Source of the DNA: an uncultured Oscillospiraceae bacterium | GTDB taxonomy: Bacteria > Bacillota > Clostridia > Oscillospirales > Ruminococcaceae | DNA: 18,045 nucleotides | Assembly: GCA_958427155.1 (NCBI GenBank) | Contig: CAUABB010000007.1 | Location: 1 to 18,045, forward strand | Direction: 5' to 3' | Shown: piece by piece, positions 1 through 7,146 of the stretch | How positions within the stretch are numbered: the first letter of the stretch is position 1 | How the letters are laid out: each line of letters opens with the position of its first letter | Program-made: the position numbers and the translations under genes | The notes under the pieces: generated by a model | Told to the model about the DNA's origin: nothing | Databases searched by the model: none | Seen by the model: only the letters and a program-made list of their open reading frames with translations

Positions 1-566
1 TTATAGTCAGCTTGGGAACCGCTAGTATGACCGCTTATGCGATCTCAATGTCGATGATTGTTTTGTTTCAGGTGCCGGGACAGGCGCTCAACCTTGCGAT
101 TATGACAGTGGTCGGTCAGTGTATGGGAGCTGGAAATATTCAAGAGGCAAAAAAATTTATCCGTTCTTTTTTAGTAACATCCTTTATTCTCTGCACCTTA
201 ATAGCGTTGGTAATGCTGCCGTTTACACCCTTAATGTACCAGATGTATTCTCCGCCGGATGGAATCGCGTTTGAGGCGTTTTCCTGTATGTTTATTTCAA
301 TTGCCGGCACGCCGATTCTGTGGTCCATGGCCTTTATTACCCCAAGCGCGCTCCGCGCCGCGGGAGATGCGAAATTCACTTCGATCGCCGCCATGCTCAG
401 TATGTGGATTGTACGGGTTATGCTGGGATATCGGCTTGGGATTGTTCTGGAATTTGGAATTGTTGGAGTTGTTTCGGCGATGGTGTTGGAATGGGGTGTG
501 CGTGCGTTGATTTTTGCCCTGCGCAAACGTGGATCCAGATGGTATCAGCATAAGGTCATTGATTAA
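1..566 (+). CDS. MATE family multidrug/solute exporter, 3' part
   Basis: This is the C-terminal part of an integral membrane exporter of the MATE type, which moves drugs or metabolites out of the cell using an ion gradient. The frame is open to the window edge, so the true start lies upstream; the readable part is about 187 residues. It holds several hydrophobic helices and the segment VGQCMGAGNIQEAKKFIR, which resembles the GQ..GAG....A signature found in the second half of MATE proteins. A later stretch ending in an SALRAAGDAKF loop also fits, as does the short basic tail after the last helix. The substrate cannot be inferred. No T-rich terminator follows on the plus strand; the hairpin just downstream faces the other way. 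Confidence 0.88.
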   Translation, partial: IVSLGTASMTAYAISMSMIVLFQVPGQALNLAIMTVVGQCMGAGNIQEAKKFIRSFLVTSFILCTLIALVMLPFTPLMYQMYSPPDGIAFEAFSCMFISIAGTPILWSMAFITPSALRAAGDAKFTSIAAMLSMWIVRVMLGYRLGIVLEFGIVGVVSAMVLEWGVRALIFALRKRGSRWYQHKVID

Positions 567-586
567 TTCTGGTTTTAAATTATGGC

Positions 587-614
587 AAAAAAGCGGCCGG
601 ATTTTCCGGCCGCT
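587..614 (-). terminator. Intrinsic terminator facing the minus strand
   Basis: A perfect 9-bp stem (AGCGGCCGG at 592-600, CCGGCCGCT at 606-614) encloses a 5-base loop. Read on the minus strand the stem is followed by six T residues. Read on the plus strand it is followed by CAAAAAAG, so it would not terminate the MATE gene. No minus-strand protein gene lies close enough upstream to need it, which suggests a small RNA. Confidence 0.7.
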
Positions 615-754
615 CAAAAAAGAGGAGAAAGATATTTAGAAACGCCGCTTTAGCGGCGGAATTGTTGGTCTGCCTTCGCCGGCGGTATTCCGAACGGCTG
701 CGGCAGTTATTTAAATGTTTTAGTTTCCTTTCGAATGGAACATCTTCATCATAT
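587..754 (-). ncRNA. Candidate small structured RNA, unrecognised
   Basis: On the minus strand a TATAAT box (761-766) is followed by about 170 bases with no long ORF, ending at the minus-facing terminator (587-614). The stretch contains CTGCC/GGCAG complementarity, a tight hairpin with 6-bp CGCCGC/GCGGCG arms (643-658), and a single-stranded CTTTCTCCTC segment (622-631) complementary to Shine-Dalgarno sequences. That combination is typical of Firmicute trans-acting small RNAs that block translation. The -35 region is weak. A ten-codon ORF starting ATGATGAAGATG lies near the predicted 5' end. The whole assignment is inference; I do not recognise a named family. Confidence 0.35.
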
Positions 755-852
755 CCTGAAATTATAAGGGGATCATGAAACCTTTCATAAATTTTGGAAA
801 ATAAATTGTGAAATAAGTTTAAAGGCCTTTCGGTTTAAAAGGGAGGAACTTA

Positions 853-1353
853 ATGGAATATCCGAATGATCGAGAAGGAACGGCTTACTGTGGCCTTTGG
901 TGTAGGGGCTGTATTTCGGGAAACCACGAGTTATATAAAACTGCGAGAAAGCTCAAGAACATCCTGAAAGAAAGCGAATTTGAAAACTATGCGGCTTATA
1001 AAGCCCGGGCAGAAAGAAACCCTGTCCCTGTTTTTGAAAAATACAATCAATTTGTGGAAGTTCTTTCTGCGCTACTTGAGTTAGAGTGTAGTCCGACTTG
1101 CCGCAATGGGCCGTTTTCTGTGTCGGTCGGTTGTACGCCGGAATGTCCCCTTAGAGTTTGCGTTAAGGAAAAGGGGTTGAATGGATGTTGGGAATGTGAT
1201 AAGAGAAGGGAGTGTCCAGATTTTATTGAACTGGATAGCCGTCATCCTGAATTGCAGGACAATATCCGTTGCCTGCGAGAACACGGAGAAGAAGACTGGG
1301 TGCGGTTTCGAAAGCCGATTCATATCTGGGAAGAGTTGAAGCAGAAAGGCTAA
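853..1353 (+). CDS. DUF3795-like cysteine-rich protein
   Basis: A soluble protein of 166 residues with many cysteines in pairs. It opens with YCGLWCRGC near residue 12-20, which fits the CGLxCxxC start of DUF3795 proteins. Later pairs include CSPTC, CTPECPLRVC and CWECDKRREC. These probably bind a metal such as zinc or an iron-sulfur centre, but the biochemical role of the family is unknown. Starting at this ATG is supported by GGGAGG at 841-846 with 6 bases of spacing. The gene stands alone: the MATE gene ends 286 bases upstream and a bidirectional terminator follows. It has no signal peptide or membrane helix, so it is likely cytoplasmic. The family call rests on the cysteine pattern only. 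Confidence 0.72.
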   Translation: MEYPNDREGTAYCGLWCRGCISGNHELYKTARKLKNILKESEFENYAAYKARAERNPVPVFEKYNQFVEVLSALLELECSPTCRNGPFSVSVGCTPECPLRVCVKEKGLNGCWECDKRRECPDFIELDSRHPELQDNIRCLREHGEEDWVRFRKPIHIWEELKQKG

Positions 1354-1435
1354 TTTTGAAGATTATGAGAAAATTTTAAAAAATTGAAGATATTTTTCTG
1401 TTTTACTACTTTTGGCCTGGGAAAAACAAATGATG

Positions 1436-1472
1436 AAAACCGCTGCCCTAGAATTGAGGAGGCAGCGGTTTT
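1436..1472. terminator. Bidirectional intrinsic terminator
   Basis: A perfect 12-bp stem (AAAACCGCTGCC, GGCAGCGGTTTT) with a 13-base loop sits between the convergent DUF3795-like and VOC genes. A and T runs at the two ends let it work in both directions. Confidence 0.9.
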
Positions 1473-1488
1473 GATATACTTTTTATTT

Positions 1489-1908
1489 TTATCGTTTTGA
1501 GTGAAAAAATTCCAATGTTTCCCCATCTGGGCCAAAAACAAATGCCACTCGAATATCCAGCGGATCGGCACTGGTTTCAAGATACATATCGGTTGGCGCG
1601 GATTTGGAAGACCCACCGCAGGAAATGGCACGCTCGTACCATTCGTCCGGATTTTCTACGTCAAAGGCAAAATGGATGAAGCTCCCAGCACAATTGTCGT
1701 TAAGTTCACCTTGTTTTCCACCGGCAAACATTTCAATGCAGCTTCCATCCCCAATGTCGAGCATTGCAGCGCGGGAATCAGTTTCACCCCACGTTTTTAA
1801 GAGTTTCATTCCAAGTCCTTTGGTATAAAAACAAAGGGATTTGTCGAAATCAGTTACTTTTAAAGCTGCATGATGAGTTTTCAGTGTTTTTTTGGGTAGT
1901 GTTGTCAT
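1489..1908 (-). CDS. VOC family protein (glyoxalase/dioxygenase fold)
   Basis: A 139-residue protein of the vicinal oxygen chelate superfamily, which includes glyoxalase I, dioxygenases and antibiotic-binding proteins. The N-terminus THHAALKVTDFDKSLCFYTKGLGMK is the usual first beta-alpha unit. Candidate metal ligands are present at the standard places: His13, Glu59 in CIEMF, His79 in FIHFAF and Glu133 in ETLEFF. This suggests a metal-dependent enzyme rather than a pure binding protein, although fosfomycin-resistance and glyoxalase-type relatives cannot be separated by eye. A GAGGG ribosome site precedes the ATG. The gene has its own promoter and ends at a shared terminator, so it is monocistronic. 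Confidence 0.85.
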   Translation of the reverse strand: MTTLPKKTLKTHHAALKVTDFDKSLCFYTKGLGMKLLKTWGETDSRAAMLDIGDGSCIEMFAGGKQGELNDNCAGSFIHFAFDVENPDEWYERAISCGGSSKSAPTDMYLETSADPLDIRVAFVFGPDGETLEFFHSKR

Positions 1909-1955
1909 TTTGATTCCCTCTTTTTCAAATTTAAAAGGATTTTTCCTTTTATTCC

Positions 1956-1984
1956 ACTATACTGTTTTTGGGAGAAAAAGTAAA
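1956..1984 (-). promoter_or_regulatory. Sigma-A promoter of the VOC gene
   Basis: On the minus strand a TTTACT -35 box (1979-1984) and a TATAGT -10 box (1956-1961) are separated by exactly 17 bases, ending about 48 bases before the VOC start codon. Confidence 0.72.
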
Positions 1985-2017
1985 GGGAAAGGATAGAAAT
2001 TTTTGACTGAAGTTATA

Positions 2018-2049
2018 TAAAAACCGAAGGGCTTTACAAAGCCCTTCGG
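2018..2049 (-). terminator. Intrinsic terminator of the lacI-isomerase unit
   Basis: The arms CCGAAGGGCTTT (2024-2035) and AAAGCCCTTCGG (2038-2049) form a strong hairpin. On the minus strand it is followed by TTTTTATATAA, which suits termination after the isomerase gene. Confidence 0.85.
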
Positions 2050-2109
2050 CCTATAGCAATGATAGCGACTGATCTGTTGTTAGAAAGGTATCTGTCTGAT
2101 CACCTTACT

Positions 2110-3534
2110 CTAAATGCTTCCACGCATCCAGGCTTTCAGAGTTGGTTCATCTGGATCAGCAAGGTCAGGAGAAAGCCCGTCAATATATTTGCAGGCTTCA
2201 TACAAAGCAGGGATAACATAGTCGTGGATGCCAACACAGTGATGAACGTAGGGTCCACAGACCAGTTTTTCCTCCCAAAGGAGCCAGTCATTTACTTCAA
2301 TCCAGATATAGGTGCCACGGGTAAATTTACCGGAAACACCCTTGGCTTTTCCAAGAAAGAGCTGGTATTCCCCGTGATCCCCGTCAAAACGGATAATGCT
2401 TAGATCTCCAAGTCGGATTGCCCCTTCGTGTGTACCAGGTTTATGGCCGTCAAATAGGAAATGACGGCTGAATTTTGTTTTTTCTTTTGCAAGGCTCGGT
2501 GGGAAATTTCCGCAATGAAATAACAGCTCACTGTTGTTGTTCTGACTATGGCGAACAGTGAGATCGGCGAAGAAGGGAGCGGTTTTATACATTGCAGCAG
2601 CATATGCCATCACGCTGGTAATAGCACCGTGGATATCAGTCTCACAGGTAACCGGGAGGCCTTCGTCAGTTAAAAGGCCGTTGACCATGCAGGGCATAAT
2701 TCCCAGGCTGTCCTGTAGTGCGTTCCAACATTGGATTGCGGCGGCAGTACAAGCCTGCTCTTCGGCAAAACTGCGAATTGCAATTTTAAGGGCTGCCGTA
2801 CGGCGCACAGCGTTTTCATCAGCTCCGGTGCAGTCGACGATCGATTTAATTTGATTAATTGTGTCCTCCAGTGTTTTTCCGCCTTCTTCTTCAACGGCAA
2901 GGGTTCTGAGCTCAAGTTCCTTTAAAGTGATAGGGAATACCTGAATCCCAAATTTTTCGAGCAATTCCCCTTCGTTATACATCATTGTCCAGAAACTGGC
3001 TGGCCGAGGTGCGATTTGAAGAATACGAATTTTTTGGAAAGCCTTTACAACACTTACCGCCCGGAGAAAAGTATCAAATCCACGTTCAAAAATAGGATCA
3101 TCTAAAGTGCAGTTTGGGATATAAGTAAACTTTACATTAAAACGGCGAAGAATTTTTCCGGTTGCGAAAAGGCCACACTGCGTATCACGGAGACGGGAAC
3201 CGTCTTCTAGCGGGTCTTCGTCACGCGGTCCCCAAAGCAGGACGGGTTTGCCCACTTTTTTGGCAACCTTTGCAACGGTGTCTTCGGTGCCGAAGTTGCA
3301 GTGCGGGAAAAAGACAGCGTCTACTTTGGCGGCGATAAATTTATCCGCGATTTTGTCGACATCTTCTACCGAGTCATAAAGAAGCCCTTCCTCATTAATG
3401 TCCTCAATATCAATTACTTCAATCCGTTCATCGGCTCTCATCTTTTTTAAGATAAGATCTTTAAAGCGATGGGCGTCCTCTTTGCTAAAGCAGAAACGCC
3501 GGGTAGGGGCAATGCCAAGTTTGATTTTTTCCAT
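2110..3534 (-). CDS. L-fucose isomerase-family sugar isomerase
   Basis: A 474-residue cytoplasmic enzyme of the L-fucose/L-arabinose isomerase fold, interconverting an aldose and a ketose with a divalent metal. The N-terminal half alternates beta strands and helices, with landmarks FFPHCNFGTED (75-85) and LLWGPRDEDPLEDGSRLRD (99-117). The C-terminal half has MVNGLLTDEGLPVTCETDIHGA; Asp300 in CETD probably matches a metal-binding Asp of FucI. A late His-rich VHHCVGIHDY may supply the ligand His. It is shorter than E. coli FucI, as expected for the COG2407-like branch. The ATG is preceded by AAGGAGG at 7 bases. It lies 27 bases after lacI and must share its transcript. The substrate is unknown. 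Confidence 0.82.
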   Translation of the reverse strand: MEKIKLGIAPTRRFCFSKEDAHRFKDLILKKMRADERIEVIDIEDINEEGLLYDSVEDVDKIADKFIAAKVDAVFFPHCNFGTEDTVAKVAKKVGKPVLLWGPRDEDPLEDGSRLRDTQCGLFATGKILRRFNVKFTYIPNCTLDDPIFERGFDTFLRAVSVVKAFQKIRILQIAPRPASFWTMMYNEGELLEKFGIQVFPITLKELELRTLAVEEEGGKTLEDTINQIKSIVDCTGADENAVRRTAALKIAIRSFAEEQACTAAAIQCWNALQDSLGIMPCMVNGLLTDEGLPVTCETDIHGAITSVMAYAAAMYKTAPFFADLTVRHSQNNNSELLFHCGNFPPSLAKEKTKFSRHFLFDGHKPGTHEGAIRLGDLSIIRFDGDHGEYQLFLGKAKGVSGKFTRGTYIWIEVNDWLLWEEKLVCGPYVHHCVGIHDYVIPALYEACKYIDGLSPDLADPDEPTLKAWMRGSI

Positions 3535-3561
3535 GAATAATTCCTCCTTAATATTTATGCG

Positions 3562-4584
3562 TTATGAAACAGTAGGCGGAGCAGTACTTTTGCGAAGAAT
3601 CAACTTTGTGCCAACTGAAATTTTAACGGGCGCTTCAGCAGGTTGTTCCAAAAGAGAATTCATCAATGAGACGGCAATCCCACCCATTTGACGTTTGGGA
3701 ACACGGATGGTAGTGAGGGGCGGGTCATAGAGTTCAGTTAAAGGAATATCATCAAACCCAATCAATGAAATTCGGTCCGGAACGGCAACGTTGTATTCGC
3801 GCAGCGCCTTCATCACGCCAAATAAAATATTGTCGTTGTCACAGACAATCGCGGTAGATGAGATTCCAAATCGGAGAAGTTGATCTTTCATAGCGACGTA
3901 AGCCGCTTCCGCGGACGGTGCGCTTTGAATCACACTATCTGGTTGGATAGAAAGCCCTGATGCTTCCATTGCCTGACGGTAACCTTCATACCGTTCCTCA
4001 AAATTGCGAATGGAGGGTACCCCTTTAAAATATCCAATCTTTTTATGGCCAAGCTGAATCAGATGCTCAACGGATCGTTTCGTTGAGAGAGTATTACTGA
4101 TAGCTACGCAGTTTACTTCAATATCTTCAAAGTTTGCGTCCAATGCGACTAGCGGCAACCCCAGTAAACGAAATGGAGCCACCTGTTCCGGTGCCATTTC
4201 AGTTGCCAAAAGAATGATTCCCTCACAATTGTTTTCCAGTAGCTGATGGATTTGTTTCTGAATACCAGGTCCGGAAGTGAGATAAGAAATCATTAAATTG
4301 AACCCGTTTTTTTTGGCTTGTTGGTCAATTCCTTCAATTAACTGAAGAAAGAAGGGGGTATCCGTAATAATATCCTTGCCATTTTTGTAAAGCACCAGCC
4401 GAATATTTCGAAGTTTTCGCGGCAACTCAGCGGGGATCAGTTCTTCAAGTCCTTGCTTTCGTAGCGCTTCAAAGATACGGGAACGGGTAGATTCACTTAC
4501 TCCAGGGCGATTATGTAGAGCTAGGGAGACAGTAGAAGGAGAAACTCCAAGCTGATCTGCCAAGTCTTTGAGCTTGAATGAAAT
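3562..4584 (-). CDS. LacI family transcriptional repressor with probable ATT start
   Basis: A sugar-responsive DNA-binding regulator of the LacI/GalR type, 340 residues from the start chosen here. The N-terminal helix-turn-helix KLKDLADQLGVSPSTVSLAL is followed by the hinge region and a periplasmic-binding-like ligand domain ending in IGFDDIPLTELYDPPLTTIRVP, a family hallmark. The first ATG-like codon in frame is a TTG at 4561-4563, but starting there would remove part of the first DNA-binding helix and leaves no ribosome site. ATT at 4582-4584 has AAAGGAGG eight bases upstream and gives the usual short lead M-S-F-K-L-K-D. The gene is divergent from the kinase, autoregulation is likely, and it is the first gene of an operon with the isomerase. 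Confidence 0.9.
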   Translation of the reverse strand: MSFKLKDLADQLGVSPSTVSLALHNRPGVSESTRSRIFEALRKQGLEELIPAELPRKLRNIRLVLYKNGKDIITDTPFFLQLIEGIDQQAKKNGFNLMISYLTSGPGIQKQIHQLLENNCEGIILLATEMAPEQVAPFRLLGLPLVALDANFEDIEVNCVAISNTLSTKRSVEHLIQLGHKKIGYFKGVPSIRNFEERYEGYRQAMEASGLSIQPDSVIQSAPSAEAAYVAMKDQLLRFGISSTAIVCDNDNILFGVMKALREYNVAVPDRISLIGFDDIPLTELYDPPLTTIRVPKRQMGGIAVSLMNSLLEQPAEAPVKISVGTKLILRKSTAPPTVS

Positions 4585-4589
4585 AACAA

Positions 4590-4600
4590 CTTCCTCCTTT
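4590..4600 (-). promoter_or_regulatory. Ribosome binding site that decides the lacI start
   Basis: The minus strand reads AAAGGAGGAAG here. Its AGGAGG core lies 8 bases before the ATT codon at 4582-4584 and 29 bases before the TTG at 4561-4563, so it supports initiation at ATT. Confidence 0.75.
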
Positions 4601-4622
4601 CTTAAATAAAGAATTTAAATTT

Positions 4623-4652
4623 ATTATAAAACCGTTTAGTTCCTGTTGTCAA
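4623..4652 (-). promoter_or_regulatory. Sigma-A promoter of lacI-isomerase operon
   Basis: On the minus strand a perfect TTGACA (4647-4652) and a perfect TATAAT (4623-4628) are 18 bases apart. The -35 box lies inside the 15-bp palindrome at 4642-4656. Confidence 0.85.
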
Positions 4653-4656
4653 CAGG
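4642..4656. promoter_or_regulatory. Candidate LacI-type operator, perfect palindrome
   Basis: CCTGTTG-T-CAACAGG is a perfect inverted repeat of two 7-base arms around one base. It covers the -35 box of the lacI promoter and ends three bases before the -35 box of the divergent kinase promoter. One bound repressor could therefore silence both directions. That this regulator binds it is inferred from position and symmetry. Confidence 0.72.
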
Positions 4657-4659
4657 CTA

Positions 4660-4688
4660 TTGACGTTTTTTTCAAGGTGTATTATGAT
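4660..4688 (+). promoter_or_regulatory. Sigma-A promoter of the FGGY kinase
   Basis: TTGACG (4660-4665) and TATGAT (4683-4688) are separated by 17 bases, giving a leader of about 70 bases before the kinase ATG. The leader also holds a second inverted repeat, AAATAAA/TTTATTT (4719-4737), that could be a secondary operator. Confidence 0.8.
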
Positions 4689-4763
4689 AAATAAAAGCAA
4701 TTAATTATTAAAATATTTAAATAAATTTAGTTTATTTTAATTCACTTATTAAAGGAGGGTATT

Positions 4764-6266
4764 ATGCCGTATTTAAAGCAAGACAAAATTCTTTCTGTTG
4801 ATCAAAGCACTTCCGGAACCAAGGCGCTGCTTTTTGACCGGGAAGGAAATTTATTGGGCCGGGCTGATCTGTCTCACCGACAAATTACACCTCAAAATGG
4901 CTGGGTGGAACATGACCCGGAGGAAATTTATTGTAATACGGTGAAGGTTGTTCAATATCTGCTGGAAAAGGAGAACATTTCTCCGGAAGAGATTTTAGCT
5001 CTTGGAATTAGCAACCAACGTGAGACGGTGTTAGCTTGGGACAGAACTACAGGGAAACCGGTTTATAACGCCATTGTATGGCAGTGTTCCCGTGCTGAAA
5101 CGCTTTGCCGTGAGCTGGAACATAATCCGCTGGCAGCGCTTGTTCAGGAAAAAACTGGTTTGAATCTTTCCCCGTATTTTTCTGCGGCTAAACTCAGTTG
5201 GATTCTTCGGAATGTGCCGGAAGCACAGAATGCAATGAAAAAGGGAGATCTCTGCTGCGGCACAGTTGACAGTTGGTTAATATGGAAATTGACCGGAGGG
5301 AAAAGTTTTAAAACCGATTACTCCAACGCTTCGCGGACAGAGCTTTTTAATATTAATACGCTAGAGTGGGATGAAGATCTTTGCGAATTGTTTGGGGTGG
5401 ATATAAAATCTTTGCCAGAGCCTTGTTTTTCTGACAGCCTGTTTGGCGAAACCGATTTTGAAGGACTGTTTTCTTCCCCTATTCCGATCAGCGGCGTTCT
5501 GGGCGATTCCCACGGCGCTTTGTTTGGGCAGGGGTGCATTGCCCCGGGGATGGCTAAAACAACCTATGGAACAGGTTCTTCGGTTATGATGAACACCGGA
5601 GATAGGCGAGTGAGGGCGAAGGGAGGGCTCTGTACTTCAATTGCCTGGGGAAGGAGCGGAAGAGTTCAATATGTATTGGAAGGGAATATCAACTATACTG
5701 GTGCTGTGACCAAATGGTTGGTAGACCGGGTTGGATTGCTTGAGAGTAGCCGTGAGGCAGGGAAAGTAGCCGCTTCGGTCCCTTCAACTGGCGGCGTATA
5801 CTTGGTGCCCGCGTTTACCGGCTTGGGAGCTCCCTATTGGGATAGCAATGCCCGCGCCATCATCTGCGGAATGAACTCCACCACGGGAAAGGCGGAAATT
5901 GTTCGGGCTGCGGAGGAGTGCATCGCCTATCAGGTAGCGGATATTGTCGGCCTGATGCGGGAACAGTCTGGAGTGGAATTTGTTCGGCTCAGCGCGGACG
6001 GCGGGCCCACCAGGGATCGGTTTTTAATGCAGTTTCAGGCTGACATGAACGGGTTTCCGCTGGAGGTTTCTAAAATTGAGGAAGCTTCCGGAGCGGGGGC
6101 AGCTTATATGGCGGGGATTTCTGTAGGGTTTTATAAGGAAAGTGTTCTGGAACGGGATGACCGTGCGGTCTATCATCCCAAAATGTGTGTTCAAGAACGG
6201 GACTCTCTCCGTTTGGGCTGGAAGAAGGCTGTGAGACAGGCAAGGGGCCTTGCTCAGTCAGAGTGA
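4764..6266 (+). CDS. Glycerol kinase-like FGGY carbohydrate kinase
   Basis: A 500-residue ATP-dependent sugar or polyol kinase of the FGGY family. The N-terminal phosphate loop is SVDQSTSGTKALLFD (11-25). Residues equivalent to the glycerol-contacting set of GlpK are present: Arg86-Glu87 in NQRE, Trp106 in IVWQ, Tyr138 in PYFSA and the catalytic base Asp248 in LGDSHGALFGQG. The ATP-site segments TTYGTGSSVMMNTG and PAFTGLGAPYWD also match. The phosphate loop reads DQSTSG rather than DQGTTS, and the family WQCRR segment is WQCSR, so the true substrate may not be glycerol. A strong AAAGGAGGG site precedes the ATG. Being divergent from a LacI regulator and isomerase suggests it phosphorylates the isomerase product. 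No transporter or aldolase is in view. Confidence 0.88.
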   Translation: MPYLKQDKILSVDQSTSGTKALLFDREGNLLGRADLSHRQITPQNGWVEHDPEEIYCNTVKVVQYLLEKENISPEEILALGISNQRETVLAWDRTTGKPVYNAIVWQCSRAETLCRELEHNPLAALVQEKTGLNLSPYFSAAKLSWILRNVPEAQNAMKKGDLCCGTVDSWLIWKLTGGKSFKTDYSNASRTELFNINTLEWDEDLCELFGVDIKSLPEPCFSDSLFGETDFEGLFSSPIPISGVLGDSHGALFGQGCIAPGMAKTTYGTGSSVMMNTGDRRVRAKGGLCTSIAWGRSGRVQYVLEGNINYTGAVTKWLVDRVGLLESSREAGKVAASVPSTGGVYLVPAFTGLGAPYWDSNARAIICGMNSTTGKAEIVRAAEECIAYQVADIVGLMREQSGVEFVRLSADGGPTRDRFLMQFQADMNGFPLEVSKIEEASGAGAAYMAGISVGFYKESVLERDDRAVYHPKMCVQERDSLRLGWKKAVRQARGLAQSE

Positions 6267-6286
6267 GAAGATACTGCGTTTAGTTC

Positions 6287-6321
6287 AAACGGGCTTTCGC
6301 GTTTGCGAAAGCCCGTTTTAA
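6287..6321 (+). terminator. Intrinsic terminator after the kinase
   Basis: A perfect 14-bp stem (AAACGGGCTTTCGC, GCGAAAGCCCGTTT) with a GTTT loop begins 20 bases after the kinase stop. It lies between convergent genes, so it may also stop the minus-strand nucleotidyltransferase transcript, though the T run is better on the plus side. Confidence 0.88.
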
Positions 6322-6342
6322 AATAGATTCGATATGGTTGGA

Positions 6343-7146
6343 TCAGAGACATTCTGCTACTTGTTTTATAAATTGTTCTACCCGTTTTAATGTTTCCTCT
6401 GGTCGATCCGTTCCCGTGTCCCGTTCCTGCCGCCAACGCAGTGCATCTGTAATTAAGGATTGTGTTTCGGGATACGTTTCTGCCATCCAGGCGGCGGCTT
6501 GCAGCTTTGAAACCTGTCTCCCTGACGAAAGAGTGTAGCAGGCACGGCAGAGCGTTAAGATTGCGTAAGCTTGATAAGAACAGGAGTTTCGAATTTCTTC
6601 CAGTCGTTCCTGCCATTGCAGGGCGGATCGCCGTACCTCTGATAAAAATTCTTGATGTGAAATATATGGGTAAACAGTTTCACGCGGCATCCCGTACAGA
6701 ACGCGGCCATATTCTCGTAGAAAATACCAGTTAACCAGCCAGTCGACGGTACAGTCTATTAAATGCAGTGGTTCCCCCGGACTGATATTCGCCATTTTTC
6801 CATGACCGTTTCGAAAGGCATCAAGAGAATTTTTACCGACGTATTGCACTTCAATTCGGTTTTTCCAATTTGGAAAATCCCGTTCCAAGTCAGCGTGAAT
6901 TTGTTGAAGAGATAATAAATCCGTTTCTGTCACTTCGCGCCGGATCACGGCCGCCAGGTCAATATCGCTTAAGTGTTCATCGAATCCTCCCCAGATCAGC
7001 GAGCCATAACAAGTAAAGCTTAAAAGGTCTCGACCGAAGAGAACATGAACTTTCCTGGTTAATTGACCTAAAAGGTTGTTAATTTCCGGAGTTTCAGAGA
7101 TGGGTGTCTTCCAAGAATCCTTACGGTAAAGTGGATGTTGCTCCAT
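6343..7146 (-). CDS. Aminoglycoside nucleotidyltransferase-like protein (DUF4111 type)
   Basis: A 267-residue protein of the nucleotidyltransferase superfamily, resembling the ANT(3'')/ANT(9) enzymes that adenylylate streptomycin or spectinomycin. The catalytic signature is YGSLIWGGFDEHLSDIDL (47-64): Gly48-Ser49 followed by Asp61 and Asp63 that bind metal and nucleotide. The C-terminal helical part carries WYFLREYGRVLYG and LCRACYTLSSGRQVSKLQAAAW, which fit DUF4111. A longer frame reaches 7209, but AAAGGAGG at 7156-7163 lies nine bases before the ATG at 7144-7146, so that start is used. It overlaps the end of hemW by 26 bases and is probably translationally coupled to it. Actual resistance activity is not shown; housekeeping relatives exist. 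Confidence 0.8.
   Translation of the reverse strand: MEQHPLYRKDSWKTPISETPEINNLLGQLTRKVHVLFGRDLLSFTCYGSLIWGGFDEHLSDIDLAAVIRREVTETDLLSLQQIHADLERDFPNWKNRIEVQYVGKNSLDAFRNGHGKMANISPGEPLHLIDCTVDWLVNWYFLREYGRVLYGMPRETVYPYISHQEFLSEVRRSALQWQERLEEIRNSCSYQAYAILTLCRACYTLSSGRQVSKLQAAAWMAETYPETQSLITDALRWRQERDTGTDRPEETLKRVEQFIKQVAECL

Noticed and set aside
1350..1631. Minus-strand frame running across the bidirectional terminator
   Set aside because: It crosses a perfect 12-bp terminator and overlaps the end of the VOC gene, with no recognisable protein features.
4642..4656. CcpA (catabolite) operator
   Set aside because: The palindrome does not fit the TGWAANCGNTNWCA consensus; a local LacI-type operator is the simpler reading.
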